This document shows positions 33,223-42,065 of a stretch of DNA of 64,000 bases, piece by piece. A program made the position numbers and the translations under genes. Source of the stretch: Gp6-AA40 sp035263125 (lineage in GTDB: Bacteria; Acidobacteriota; Vicinamibacteria; Vicinamibacterales; UBA2999); the NCBI GenBank assembly GCA_035263125.1, contig DATFRP010000258.1:1-64000 (forward strand), read 5' to 3'. Every line of letters begins with the position of its first letter. The stretch's first letter is position 1. The notes below the pieces were generated by a model. It saw nothing but the letters and a program-made list of their open reading frames with translations. It searched no databases and was not told where the DNA came from.

Positions 33223-33236
33223 ACCGAACGGTCGGT
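33223..33236. promoter_or_regulatory. TetR-type operator candidate, proximal box
   Basis: ACCGAACGGTCGGT, within the perfect inverted repeat CCGACCG-AA-CGGTCGG (33220-33235). It lies between the divergent PQQ dehydrogenase and TonB receptor genes, 96 bp from the first box. The gap 33077-33372 otherwise holds only the hairpin at 33086. Confidence 0.6.
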
Positions 33237-33372
33237 CGGTAGGCGCGGGGACATGGGGCGCGTATCAACGACTGAGCGGGCCGCCCGTCGGTTGGCCCGC
33301 CAAGACCCGGGTGAGCACGTGAGGCTCTGAGGGTCGGGTTGATACGGTCCGGTCGTCTGAAGGGAGTTGGGC

Positions 33373-36300
33373 ATGATGCGTGCGCTCGCTTCGCGAATCG
33401 GCGTGATCCTGGTTTTCCTGGCAATGCCCGTGGCGGGGGCGGCTCAGACGAGCAGCATCGCCGGATTGGTCAAAGACCCATCCGGAGCTGTGCTGCCCGG
33501 TGTCACCGTCGAAGCATCCAGTCCGGTGCTCATCGAGAAGACCCGGACGGGTGTCACCGACGCCTCGGGGGTCTACCGCGTCGAAAATCTCCGTCCCGGC
33601 ACCTACGTCGTCACCTTCATGCTCCCCGGCTTCAGCCTCGTGAAGCGCGAAGGCATCGAGCTGACATCCGATTTCACGGCGACGGTCAATGCCGAGCTGA
33701 AGGTGGGGGCGGTCGAGGAAACGGTCACCGTTACCGGTGAGTCGCCCATCGTTGACACCCAGAGCATCACCTCGCGCACGGTCATGACGCGTGAGGTGCT
33801 CGACACGTTGCCGACCGGTCGCAACATCCAGGCGATCGGGATCATGATTCCTGGCACGGCGCTCGCCGTTGGTGGCGGAGGCGCGTTGTCACGTGATGTC
33901 GGCGGGTCCGGATCGCTGCAGCAGTCGCCGCTGCAGTATCGGGGGTCTGCCGATACCGTGCAGACCATCGAGGGCCTGCGCCTCAACAACCTCGAGGCGC
34001 AAGGCGCTTACAGTGGCGTGTACTGGAACGACGCCAGCTTCGAGGAGCTGAGCTACATCACCGGCGCCGACTCCGCCGAGATGGGTCAGGGCGGCATGCG
34101 CGTGAATATGGTCCCGCGGGACGGTGGCAACACCTTCCGGGGACAGTTCTTTGGGAATTTCACGGACGGCGCATGGGCGTCCGGCAACTGCGGTTCGCCG
34201 GCCATCGGCCAGCCTTGCAGCCGCTCGAACCTCTCGGGCAGTACGACGTTCAACCCGAACAACCGCCTCACGAACGTCTCCGAGATTCAGCGCATCTGGG
34301 ACTTCAACCCGTCGATCGGCGGTCCCGTCCTTCGCGACAAGCTGTGGTTCCACTACACCTTTCGACACTGGGGCGTCGAGAAGACCGTAGCCGACAGCTA
34401 CTTCGACAGCAATCCATCACCGTTCATCTATCAGGCGGATACGAGCCGCCCAGGCATCGACGATGGACATATCGTCAGCAACGCAGGACGCGTGTCGTGG
34501 CAAGCAAGCAGCAAGGACAAGGTGTCCGTCTACCACGACAACCAGAGCAAGTACCGAAACCATTGGGGTATCGCCGCAAACGTCCCACCGGAAGCCGCCG
34601 GCGTGCAGGTGACACCAACCAGCTTCGTGAACGTCAGCAAGTGGACGCGGACCCACACCAATCGATTGCTCCTCGAAGCCGGGCTCGGCATTTACGACCA
34701 GGAATACACCGAGCTCTATCAGCCAGAGGTGACGGGCATCAGCGACAAGGTCTGGGATCCGGCGGCCATCGCCAATTCGCGCGTTTACACGGTGTTCGAT
34801 CAGTCGAGCGGCAAGATCGCGAATGCCTGGAACGCGCCGTCGGATCACTTCTCCATCCTTCGCACGTATATGGGCGCGGCGTCATACGTCACCGGGTCGC
34901 ACGCGTTCCGGCTTGGCGCAACGGTGAGCGAAGGCGACTGGCGACGCCTCGATCAATTCACCGGCGACGTGCAGCCGATCACCTATAGCGCAGGCACTCC
35001 AGTGTCGGTCACTCTTCGGTTGCCGTTTGATCGTCGCAACGGCATCAAGGCTGACACAGGCGTGTTCCTGCAGGATCGCTGGATCATGAACCGCGTGAGC
35101 TGGAATCTCGGGGTGCGCTACGACTGGTTCATCGGCGAGACGCAGGAGAGCGAGGTCACCCCGAGCCGGTTCAACAGCGGCATCAAGTTCGGCAAATGCC
35201 CTGACGGCAGGAACGATTCTCAAGCCGGCTGCGTGGGTACCGTTCAGGACTGGAAAGACATCTCGCCGCGCGTCGGCGTGGCGATCGACGTCTTCGGTGA
35301 CGGGCGAACGGCCGTCAAAGCGAGCGTGGCCCGCTATGTCGCTGGGCAACAGATTGCCGTGGCCAACGACAACAACCCGGTCACAGTGCTCGGCCTGACG
35401 GACATTCGGCCCTGGAGGGATCTGGACGGTAACGGGTTGCCGCTCGATGCCAACGGCAACATCCAGTTCGACGAGCTGAGCGCCTCGACGGCGACGCCGA
35501 CGTTCGGGCGGAACGTCTCGACCACGAGAACCGATCCCGGCGTGCTGAATGGCTGGAACAAGCGCGGTTACAACATGGAATACTCCATCGCCGCGCAGCA
35601 TCAGGTGGCCGATCGAATCTCGGTGAGCGGCGGCTATTACCGTCGCACGTTCGGCAACCAGACGTTTACCGACGATCTCCGCTACGACGCCAGCAGCTAC
35701 GACTCGTTCTGCCTGACCGCACCTTCCGATCCGGATTTGCCTGGCGGTGGTGGCTACCAGGTGTGTGGCGTCCAGGATCTGAAGCCCTCAGTGTTTGCGC
35801 AGAATCTCCCGGCCGACAATCTGATTCGGTTCTCAGACGATTTCGGCGGCGAGACGAACCTGTATCAAGGCTACGACGCCAACATCGAGGCGCGCTTCAG
35901 GAACGGCGCGTTCTTGAAGGCCGGCCTCGCGGCGACCGCCAGAACCTTCGACAACTGCAATCTGATCGCAGCCGGCCTCGACGCCGTCGTCGGCCTCACG
36001 GCCCAGGGCACGGAAATCTACCCGGACGGCTCGAAGGGATGCCACCGAGAGTACCCGTATCGCCCGGATGTGAAGCTCTCCGGGGCCTACACACTGCCAT
36101 TCGACGTCGTGATCGCGGGCACGTATCAGTTCACGCGTGGCGTGCAGACCGGCGGCGCCGGTCCGAGCATCCAGGCGAACTGGGCGGTCACGAGCGCGGT
36201 GGCGAACCCGTTCATCGGCCGCAACTGGACCGGCACGGCGTCGCGGACGATTCAGCTGATTCGCGAGGGACTGGAGTACGGAGAACATAACCTCAATCAG

Positions 36301-36504
36301 CTCGATTTGCGCGCGTCGAAGAGAGTCGGGTTCGCCCACTATCGACTGCGAGTCGACTTCGACGTCTACAACGTCCTCAACAGCAGTTGGCCATTTACCG
36401 TGAGCTCCACCTACTCGACGTCGCCAACGACGAGCACGTGGCTGCGTCCGACCAACGTGCTGCAAGGCCGTTTCTTCAAGCTGGGGGCCCAGTTCTCGTT
36501 CTGA
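33373..36504 (+). CDS. TonB-dependent receptor, Oar-like with carboxypeptidase-regulatory domain
   Basis: 1043 residues. Signal peptide to GAAQ, then a carboxypeptidase-regulatory-like (transthyretin-type) domain SIAGLVKDPSGAVLPGVTVE to about residue 110, a plug domain (ITSRTVMTREVLDTLPTGR) and a beta-barrel ending with aromatic FKLGAQFSF, as expected for BAM recognition. Oar-like receptors are expanded in Acidobacteriota and import unknown, possibly oligosaccharide or peptide, ligands. ATG 33373 is preceded by AGGGAG. Divergent from the PQQ/PHM cluster with shared operator-like boxes, so co-regulation is plausible. Confidence 0.93.
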   Translation: MMRALASRIGVILVFLAMPVAGAAQTSSIAGLVKDPSGAVLPGVTVEASSPVLIEKTRTGVTDASGVYRVENLRPGTYVVTFMLPGFSLVKREGIELTSDFTATVNAELKVGAVEETVTVTGESPIVDTQSITSRTVMTREVLDTLPTGRNIQAIGIMIPGTALAVGGGGALSRDVGGSGSLQQSPLQYRGSADTVQTIEGLRLNNLEAQGAYSGVYWNDASFEELSYITGADSAEMGQGGMRVNMVPRDGGNTFRGQFFGNFTDGAWASGNCGSPAIGQPCSRSNLSGSTTFNPNNRLTNVSEIQRIWDFNPSIGGPVLRDKLWFHYTFRHWGVEKTVADSYFDSNPSPFIYQADTSRPGIDDGHIVSNAGRVSWQASSKDKVSVYHDNQSKYRNHWGIAANVPPEAAGVQVTPTSFVNVSKWTRTHTNRLLLEAGLGIYDQEYTELYQPEVTGISDKVWDPAAIANSRVYTVFDQSSGKIANAWNAPSDHFSILRTYMGAASYVTGSHAFRLGATVSEGDWRRLDQFTGDVQPITYSAGTPVSVTLRLPFDRRNGIKADTGVFLQDRWIMNRVSWNLGVRYDWFIGETQESEVTPSRFNSGIKFGKCPDGRNDSQAGCVGTVQDWKDISPRVGVAIDVFGDGRTAVKASVARYVAGQQIAVANDNNPVTVLGLTDIRPWRDLDGNGLPLDANGNIQFDELSASTATPTFGRNVSTTRTDPGVLNGWNKRGYNMEYSIAAQHQVADRISVSGGYYRRTFGNQTFTDDLRYDASSYDSFCLTAPSDPDLPGGGGYQVCGVQDLKPSVFAQNLPADNLIRFSDDFGGETNLYQGYDANIEARFRNGAFLKAGLAATARTFDNCNLIAAGLDAVVGLTAQGTEIYPDGSKGCHREYPYRPDVKLSGAYTLPFDVVIAGTYQFTRGVQTGGAGPSIQANWAVTSAVANPFIGRNWTGTASRTIQLIREGLEYGEHNLNQLDLRASKRVGFAHYRLRVDFDVYNVLNSSWPFTVSSTYSTSPTTSTWLRPTNVLQGRFFKLGAQFSF

Positions 36505-36532
36505 GGCGTCCGCGTGTCCGCGATGAGCCAGA

Positions 36533-36648
36533 GCGGGTCTGCACACCAAGACCCGCCTTACAACTCACAGGGGGCCGGCAGGTCTGGAAGGCAAGACCGG
36601 CCCTTCGACTCACGATCCGGCGGGTCTAGAAAGCAAGACCCGCCCTAC
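36533..36648. repeat. Array of three GGCGGGTCT hairpins
   Basis: GCGGGTCT...AGACCCGC (36533-36556), a variant with GGCC..GGTCT...AGACCGGCC (about 36572-36602), and GGCGGGTCT...AGACCCGCC (36619-36644), the last followed by CTACA. The first two are followed by a similar ACAACTCAC/TCGACTCAC text. Located between the TonB receptor and a small secreted protein gene. Confidence 0.8.
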
Positions 36649-36657
36649 ACTGTCGAT

Positions 36658-37029
36658 ATGAAGAGACTGGTTCTACTCGTTGCTGTCGTTGTTGTCGTTG
36701 CACCGGCGCTCGTCGCGCAGGATAAAGTCGATGTCACAGGCAAGTGGGTGTTCACCGTCGAAACCAGTGCCGGAACCGGGACCCCTACTGTCACGTTCAA
36801 GCAGGACGGCGAGAAGATCACCGGACACTACTCGTCGATGACGCTGGGCGAAGCCGATTTCACCGGTACCGTGAAAGGCCGCGACATCGCGTTCAACTTC
36901 ATGGCGAACGTGCTCGACATGCAGATCCCGGTGTCGTATACGGGAACGATCGAGGGCAAGGACGCGATGAAAGGCAAGATCATGATCACCGGCGTCGGCG
37001 ACGGCACCTTCACCGGCAAACGGCAGTAA
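36658..37029 (+). CDS. Small secreted beta-rich protein
   Basis: 123 residues with signal peptide MKRLVLLVAVVVVVAPALVAQ. Mature chain of about 100 residues is a run of short strands (VTGKWVFTVET, VTFKQDGEKITGHYSS, FTGTVKGRDIAFNF, VSYTGTIEGKDAMKG), typical of the small secreted GxW/TVKGxxI beta-barrel proteins of soil bacteria. The stop codon TAA is part of a REP palindrome, so the original 3' end may differ. The function is unknown. Confidence 0.75.
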   Translation: MKRLVLLVAVVVVVAPALVAQDKVDVTGKWVFTVETSAGTGTPTVTFKQDGEKITGHYSSMTLGEADFTGTVKGRDIAFNFMANVLDMQIPVSYTGTIEGKDAMKGKIMITGVGDGTFTGKRQ

Positions 37030-37087
37030 TGGGGTCGGGAGTCATTTCCGGGAAGTCGTAGTCGGAAATGACTCCCGACCCCATTAC
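37026..37087. repeat. 62-bp REP-like perfect palindrome, copy 2
   Basis: Arms GTAATGGGGTCGGGAGTCAT... (37026-37050 / 37063-37087), loop of 12 nt. Same size and arm core as copy 1 at 858-919 with different loop. It provides the TAA stop of the preceding gene and ends 15 bp before the next start. Confidence 0.9.
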
Positions 37088-37102
37088 AGAACTGGAGTCG
37101 AT

Positions 37103-38296
37103 GTGCGCACAACCTTGATTGCAGCGCTGCTGGTCGCGGTCTACGCGTCCGGACCCCTGACGGCGCAGACGACGCCTCAAACCCCGCCAGCCGAACCAGC
37201 CGCGAAGCCGAACGACTACGGCGACGAGAAAACCTGGCTCTGCCGGCCCGGCCGGCAGGATGCGTGCGCCGTCGATCTCACGACGACCGTCATCAAGGCC
37301 AACGGTGCGATGTCACGCGAGACCTGGGCGGCCGATCCGAAGGCGTCGATCGATTGCTTCTACGTGTATCCCACTGTCTCGACCGATCCGACACCGAACA
37401 GCGACATGACCGCGGACCCGGCCGAACTGAACGTCGTTCGTCTCCAGTTCGCGCGCTTCGCGTCCAAGTGCAGACCGTATGCGCCGCTTTATCGGCAGGT
37501 CACGCTCGCAGGACTGCGACGCATCCTGGGTGGCGGCGCGTCGGGTGGCCTCTCGGTCGGACTCGGATACGACGATGTGCGCGATGCGTGGAACTACTAC
37601 CTCGCACACGACAACAACGGTCGCGGCGTCGTGCTGATCGGCCACTCGCAGGGATCGTACGTCCTCACCGAGCTCATTCGACGCGAGATCGACGGCAAGC
37701 CGATCCAGTCGCGGATCGTGTCGGCGATTCTTCCCGGGGCGACGATTCCCGTGGCGCGCGGCAAGGACATCGGCGGTGCGTTCCAGCACATCCCGCTCTG
37801 CCACGCTGCGTCGCAGACCGGGTGCCTGATCGCGTACAGCTCGTTCCGATCGACGTCGACTCCGCCGTCGAACACGCGCTTCGGCAAGGTCGCCGATCCA
37901 AAGATGGAGGCGGCGTGCACGAATCCGGCAGCCCTCGCGGGAGGCAGTGCGGAGCTCCACGCGTACCTCTCGACGGCAGGCAGCACGATCGTGTCACCGG
38001 CCGCGCCAAAGCCATGGGTCGTTCCAGAGAAGCCGGTGACGACGCCATGGGTCAGCGTGCCTGGCTTGCTGACGGCAAAGTGCGCGTCGAACGAATTCGC
38101 GAACTACCTCGAGATCACCGTGCACGGCAACCCTGCCGATCCCCGCACCGACGACATCGTGGGCGACCTGGCCACCAATGGTCAGGTCCTGAAGGACTGG
38201 GGCCTGCACCTCATCGACGTCAGCCTTGCGATGGGCGACCTCGTCGATATCGTCGGGAAACAAGGAAAAGCCTGGCGCTCACACGGCACACACTAG
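37103..38296 (+). CDS. DUF3089 alpha/beta-hydrolase, secreted
   Basis: 397 residues with a signal peptide. Nucleophile elbow GHSQGSYVL marks a serine hydrolase; conserved DUF3089 features include DCFYVYPTVSTDP, RYDxA-like FARFASKCRPYAPLYRQ and a C-terminal NYLEITVHGNPADPRTDDI. Six or more cysteines suggest disulfides in the exported protein. The frame starts at GTG 37103 after GGAG; the overlapping ATG at 37101 is out of frame. Probably an esterase or lipase; substrate unknown. Confidence 0.85.
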   Translation: MRTTLIAALLVAVYASGPLTAQTTPQTPPAEPAAKPNDYGDEKTWLCRPGRQDACAVDLTTTVIKANGAMSRETWAADPKASIDCFYVYPTVSTDPTPNSDMTADPAELNVVRLQFARFASKCRPYAPLYRQVTLAGLRRILGGGASGGLSVGLGYDDVRDAWNYYLAHDNNGRGVVLIGHSQGSYVLTELIRREIDGKPIQSRIVSAILPGATIPVARGKDIGGAFQHIPLCHAASQTGCLIAYSSFRSTSTPPSNTRFGKVADPKMEAACTNPAALAGGSAELHAYLSTAGSTIVSPAAPKPWVVPEKPVTTPWVSVPGLLTAKCASNEFANYLEITVHGNPADPRTDDIVGDLATNGQVLKDWGLHLIDVSLAMGDLVDIVGKQGKAWRSHGTH

Positions 38297-38333
38297 GGCC
38301 CCGCCAAGCCGGGGGCGAAGGCGGGAACAAGCC

Positions 38334-38369
38334 GTAGACATCCTACGTCCAAGGCCGTAGACTGTCTAC
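38334..38369. promoter_or_regulatory. PadR operator candidate (two boxes)
   Basis: Two 13-bp dyads, GTAGACATCCTAC (38334-38346) and the perfect GTAGACTGTCTAC (38357-38369), with centres 23 bp apart, lie directly before the PadR ATG at 38374. No Shine-Dalgarno sequence is visible between them and the start, so the transcript may be leaderless or the second box may cover the ribosome site. Autoregulation of padR/ADOP units is common. Confidence 0.7.
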
Positions 38370-38373
38370 GACT

Positions 38374-38733
38374 ATGGCCAAATCACGCGACGAGCAACGC
38401 CTGGAGCTCCTCCAGGGCACCCTCGACATGCTCATCCTTCGGACCCTGCAGTGGGGACCGCAACACGGCCACGGCATCGGCCAGGCGATCCGCGCGCGGT
38501 CCGACGAGCTGCTGAAAGTCGAAACCGGCTCGCTCTACCCTGCGCTTCATCGCCTGGTGAAACAAGGCTGGCTCAAGGCTGAATGGGGCGTGAGCGAGGC
38601 CAATCAACGGGCCAGGTATTACCGGCTGACCGCCGCAGGCAAGGCGCAGTTGTCGCGCGAGCAGGATCGGTGGTCGCAACTCGTCGACGCCATCGGCCGC
38701 ATCATGAACCCGGCACCCGAAAGCAAGGAGTAG
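38374..38733 (+). CDS. PadR-family transcriptional regulator
   Basis: 119 residues. Typical PadR winged helix: QGTLDMLILRTLQWGPQHGHGIGQAI, SLYPALHRLVKQGWLKAEW and RYYRLTAAGKAQL. This short form lacks the long C-terminal Vir-like domain and pairs with ADOP permeases. The permease gene starts 2 bp after its stop. Confidence 0.93.
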   Translation: MAKSRDEQRLELLQGTLDMLILRTLQWGPQHGHGIGQAIRARSDELLKVETGSLYPALHRLVKQGWLKAEWGVSEANQRARYYRLTAAGKAQLSREQDRWSQLVDAIGRIMNPAPESKE

Positions 38734-38735
38734 CC

Positions 38736-41366
38736 ATGCGCCCGGACGAGGACGATCTCGACGAAGAGATCCGGGGCCATCTGGCCATCAGCATCAAGGA
38801 GCGCATCGAGCGTGGCGAGGATCCAGCGGCTGCCCGCCTGGCGGCGCTGAAGGAGTTCGGCAACGTCACGCTCACGCGTGACTCGATACGACGCGTCTGG
38901 CGTCATCGCTGGTACGACGACATGGAGGCCCTTGCCCGGGATATCCGGTTCGCGCTGCGCGCGCTCCTTCGCGCCAAGGGACTGGCTGTCACTGTCGTCA
39001 TCACGCTCGCACTCGGCATCGGCGCCAACGCCGCCATCTTCAGCGTCGTCCGCGGCGTGCTTCTGCGCCCGCTGGTCAATCGCGACGAAGATCGTCTGAT
39101 CTACATCCGGCAGGGCGCGCCTGGTATCGGCGCCGAGAACATGACGTTCTCGGTGCCTGAGATCAACGACCTGAAATCACGCGCGTCCACGATCAACGCC
39201 TTCGGTGATTTCTCCACCGTCGACTTCGCGCTGAACGGCCTCGGCGGCGAGCCGCGCATGATTAAGGCGGGCGTCGTCAGCGGTTCGTTCTTCGACGTGA
39301 TGGGTCTTCGCCCGGTGCTCGGCCGGCTGTTGAACGCACAGGACGATGGTCCGGAGGCCGCGGGGGTCGCGGTCCTCACGCACAGGTTCTGGACGACCTC
39401 GCTCCATGCTGACCCCGCAGTGATCGGCAGAACGATCCGTCTTGGCGCGCGGAGCGCCACCGTTGTCGGCGTGCTCGAGCCATCGGTTCCTTATCCGGCT
39501 GACACCGAGATCATCGCGAACGTCGTCACGAGCCCTCATCACATGGGCGCGTTGATGGTCACCAACCGCTCGCACCGGATGACGGAGCTCTTCGGCCGTC
39601 TCGCGCCAGGCGTCTCTCTCGAACAGGCGCGCGCCGAGCTGACCTCGGTGCACGCGTCGATCATCCGCGATCATCCGGAGTCGTATGCCTCGAAGGATGT
39701 GCACCTCACGGTCGCGAAGCTGCGTGATCAGATCGCATCACCAGCTCGAACCGTTCTGCTCATCCTGCTTGCCGCCGCAGCGGTGGTGTTCGTCATCGCG
39801 TGCTCCAACGTCGCCAACCTGATCCTCGCCCGGTCGGTACGGCGCGAAGGCGAGCTCGCCGTGCGGGCCGCGCTCGGTGCCGGCACCGGCGCGCTTCGGC
39901 GAACGCTGCTGGCGGAGAGCCTCGTACTCTGCGCCGCTGGCGCCGTGCTCGGCATCGCGCTCGCACGACCGTTCGTGAACATCGTCGCGCGCTATGCCGC
40001 GCGTTTCTCTGTCCGCGCGCTCGAGGTCACCGTCGATCCGAGCGTGCTGTGGATAGGGACCGGTCTTGCGATCGCAGCAGCGGTTCTGCTCGCGTATGTC
40101 CCCCGCCTGCCCTCGTCACACGCGGCTGCGGGGCTCGGTCTCGCCAATGGCAGCTTCCGGATCACATCGAGCACCAAGCGTCGGCTGCGCGTCTTCGCGA
40201 CGACACAGATTGCCTGCTCGTTCGTGCTGATCGCGGGGGCTGCCATGCTCGTCGCCACGCTCATGGCAATCCAGCGCGCGAACACCGGCTACAACATGCA
40301 TCAAGTGCTGGCCGTCGACATTCCGACGCAAGCCACAGGCGTGGGGGGCGCGAACGATATCAACTTCTACGAAGAAGTGACGCGACGCATCGGTCAATTG
40401 CCGGGCGTCGAAGGGGTCGCGGTGGGGAACTTCGTGCCGTGGCGTGATGCCGGCAGCTTCGGTCCCGAGATCCCATTCGCGGTCGAAGGCTACACGCCTG
40501 CGCCAGATGAGGAGAACCCACGCGCGCGGTTCCGCATCGTCGCGCCTCGCTTCTTCGCTGTACTCGGCGTGCCGATGCTGGCGGGGCGCGATTTCACCAG
40601 CGATGACCGCGGCACAGGCGAGCCTGTCGTGATCGTCAGCCAGAGCCTGGCACAGCGGCTGTTTCCAGACAGCGAAGCGGTGGGCCGGCATCTCTGGTGG
40701 ACCGATCCGTACTTCGGAGACCAGAAGGTGCTGCGTCGCATCGTCGGCGTCGTCGCAGACGTCGATGACGAAAGCGTCGAGCCCAGACCGGCGATGACGG
40801 TGTATCACCCCGTTCGGCAGATTGGCGCCGCCGGACGATTGTTCGTACACACAGCCACAGACCCGTATGCGCTCGTTCCGCCAATCACACACGTCATTCG
40901 CGAGCTCGCGGCGGATCAGCCGGTCGCGCGACCCGCCACGCTCGAGGACGTGCGCGCGGAGGTGCTCTCGCCCGATCGGCTGAACGCGTTCGTCGTGTCC
41001 GGGTTCGCCGGTATCGCGCTGCTCATCGCGGTCGTCGGCGTCGCCGGCGTGCTCGCGTTCTCGGTGAGCGCCCGCACGGCTGAATTCGGCGTGCGTCTCG
41101 CGGTCGGGGCCAATCGCGCGAATCTGCTGGCGGGCGTGCTGGCGGAGGGCGTCTGGATTGCGTCGATGGGGATCGCGGCTGGAGCCGCAGGCGGCTATGC
41201 GCTCGCGAGCCTGACGGCGCGATTCTTCTCGAACGTGGAGGTGCCAGGCGTGCTGCCGTTGATGGGCGCTGCCGCGGTGCTCATCGGCGCCGCTGTCGTC
41301 GCGTCGTTGATGCCGGCTGCGCGGGCATCGCGGGTGGATGTGCTGCAGGCGCTCCGGTCCGAATAG
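38736..41366 (+). CDS. ADOP-type MacB/FtsX permease
   Basis: 876 residues. N-terminal cytoplasmic DEEIRGHLAISIKERIERGE domain seen in PadR-linked members, a membrane helix LALGIGANAAIFSVV, an extracytoplasmic MacB-like domain, a central and C-terminal FtsX core (GELAVRAALGAGTGALRRTL; TAEFGVRLAVGANRANLLAGV) and a second periplasmic domain. This duplicated permease without its own ATPase is the acidobacterial duplicated orphan permease type. ATG 38736 lies just behind the PadR stop. Confidence 0.92.
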   Translation: MRPDEDDLDEEIRGHLAISIKERIERGEDPAAARLAALKEFGNVTLTRDSIRRVWRHRWYDDMEALARDIRFALRALLRAKGLAVTVVITLALGIGANAAIFSVVRGVLLRPLVNRDEDRLIYIRQGAPGIGAENMTFSVPEINDLKSRASTINAFGDFSTVDFALNGLGGEPRMIKAGVVSGSFFDVMGLRPVLGRLLNAQDDGPEAAGVAVLTHRFWTTSLHADPAVIGRTIRLGARSATVVGVLEPSVPYPADTEIIANVVTSPHHMGALMVTNRSHRMTELFGRLAPGVSLEQARAELTSVHASIIRDHPESYASKDVHLTVAKLRDQIASPARTVLLILLAAAAVVFVIACSNVANLILARSVRREGELAVRAALGAGTGALRRTLLAESLVLCAAGAVLGIALARPFVNIVARYAARFSVRALEVTVDPSVLWIGTGLAIAAAVLLAYVPRLPSSHAAAGLGLANGSFRITSSTKRRLRVFATTQIACSFVLIAGAAMLVATLMAIQRANTGYNMHQVLAVDIPTQATGVGGANDINFYEEVTRRIGQLPGVEGVAVGNFVPWRDAGSFGPEIPFAVEGYTPAPDEENPRARFRIVAPRFFAVLGVPMLAGRDFTSDDRGTGEPVVIVSQSLAQRLFPDSEAVGRHLWWTDPYFGDQKVLRRIVGVVADVDDESVEPRPAMTVYHPVRQIGAAGRLFVHTATDPYALVPPITHVIRELAADQPVARPATLEDVRAEVLSPDRLNAFVVSGFAGIALLIAVVGVAGVLAFSVSARTAEFGVRLAVGANRANLLAGVLAEGVWIASMGIAAGAAGGYALASLTARFFSNVEVPGVLPLMGAAAVLIGAAVVASLMPAARASRVDVLQALRSE

Positions 41367-41390
41367 ACGCGCCATGGTGAGGCTCGAGTC

Positions 41391-42065
41391 GTGCAACTGA
41401 TCGCGCTTCCGCACATCGTCGCTGGGGCGCTGGGAATCGTATTCGGCTTTGTCGCGCTCTCTGCAGCAAAGGGCGGCACCCTGCATCGCAAGAGCGGGAT
41501 GATCTTTGTCTGCGCGATGCTCCTCCTGTCGGCCAGCGGCGCGCTGATGGCTGTGTTTCTCAAGCCCAACATGGGCAATCTGATGGCAGGTGTGCTCACC
41601 TTCTATCTGGTACTCACCGCTGTGCTCACGGTTCGACGGCCCAGCCAAGGATCGCCTTGGCTGGACCGCGGTGCCATGCTGGTGGGGTTCGGAGGAGGCC
41701 TGAGCGGGATCATGTTGGGGTTTGACGCGATCGCCCTCGGCGGGGTCAGGCAGGGGATCCCGGCTCCAGCGTTTTTCATCTTCGGTGCGGTCGGCTTATT
41801 GGGGAGTGCTGGTGATCTTCGGATGATTCGCGCGGGCGGCCTTCGTGGCGCGCCTCGTCTTGTGCGGCATCAATGGCGCATGTGTCTGGGGCTGGTCATT
41901 GCTGCCGCGTCATTTTTTTTCGGACCGCCGGGGCGAGTCCCCGAGGTGATCAACATCCCTGCTCTTCTTCCGGTTCCAGTGGTCGCGCCGATCTTCGCGA
42001 TGGCGTACTGGCGCTGGCGTCTCCGCAGGAAAGGATCCATGGCGCTTCTATGGAAAGTATCGTGA
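41391..42065 (+). CDS. DUF2306-like membrane protein
   Basis: 224 residues with six to seven predicted helices. LPHIVAGALGIVFGFVALSAAKGGTLHRKSG and FYLVLTAVLTVRRPS match the DUF2306-type membrane family, with conserved His in the first two segments. Starts with GTG; the ATG at 41373 is out of frame. Its last 16 bp overlap the next gene, implying translational coupling. The function is unknown. Confidence 0.72.
   Translation: MQLIALPHIVAGALGIVFGFVALSAAKGGTLHRKSGMIFVCAMLLLSASGALMAVFLKPNMGNLMAGVLTFYLVLTAVLTVRRPSQGSPWLDRGAMLVGFGGGLSGIMLGFDAIALGGVRQGIPAPAFFIFGAVGLLGSAGDLRMIRAGGLRGAPRLVRHQWRMCLGLVIAAASFFFGPPGRVPEVINIPALLPVPVVAPIFAMAYWRWRLRRKGSMALLWKVS

Noticed and set aside
40116..41648. 510-codon open frame on the minus strand
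   Set aside because: Antisense to the ADOP permease gene; composition is typical of a high-GC shadow frame.
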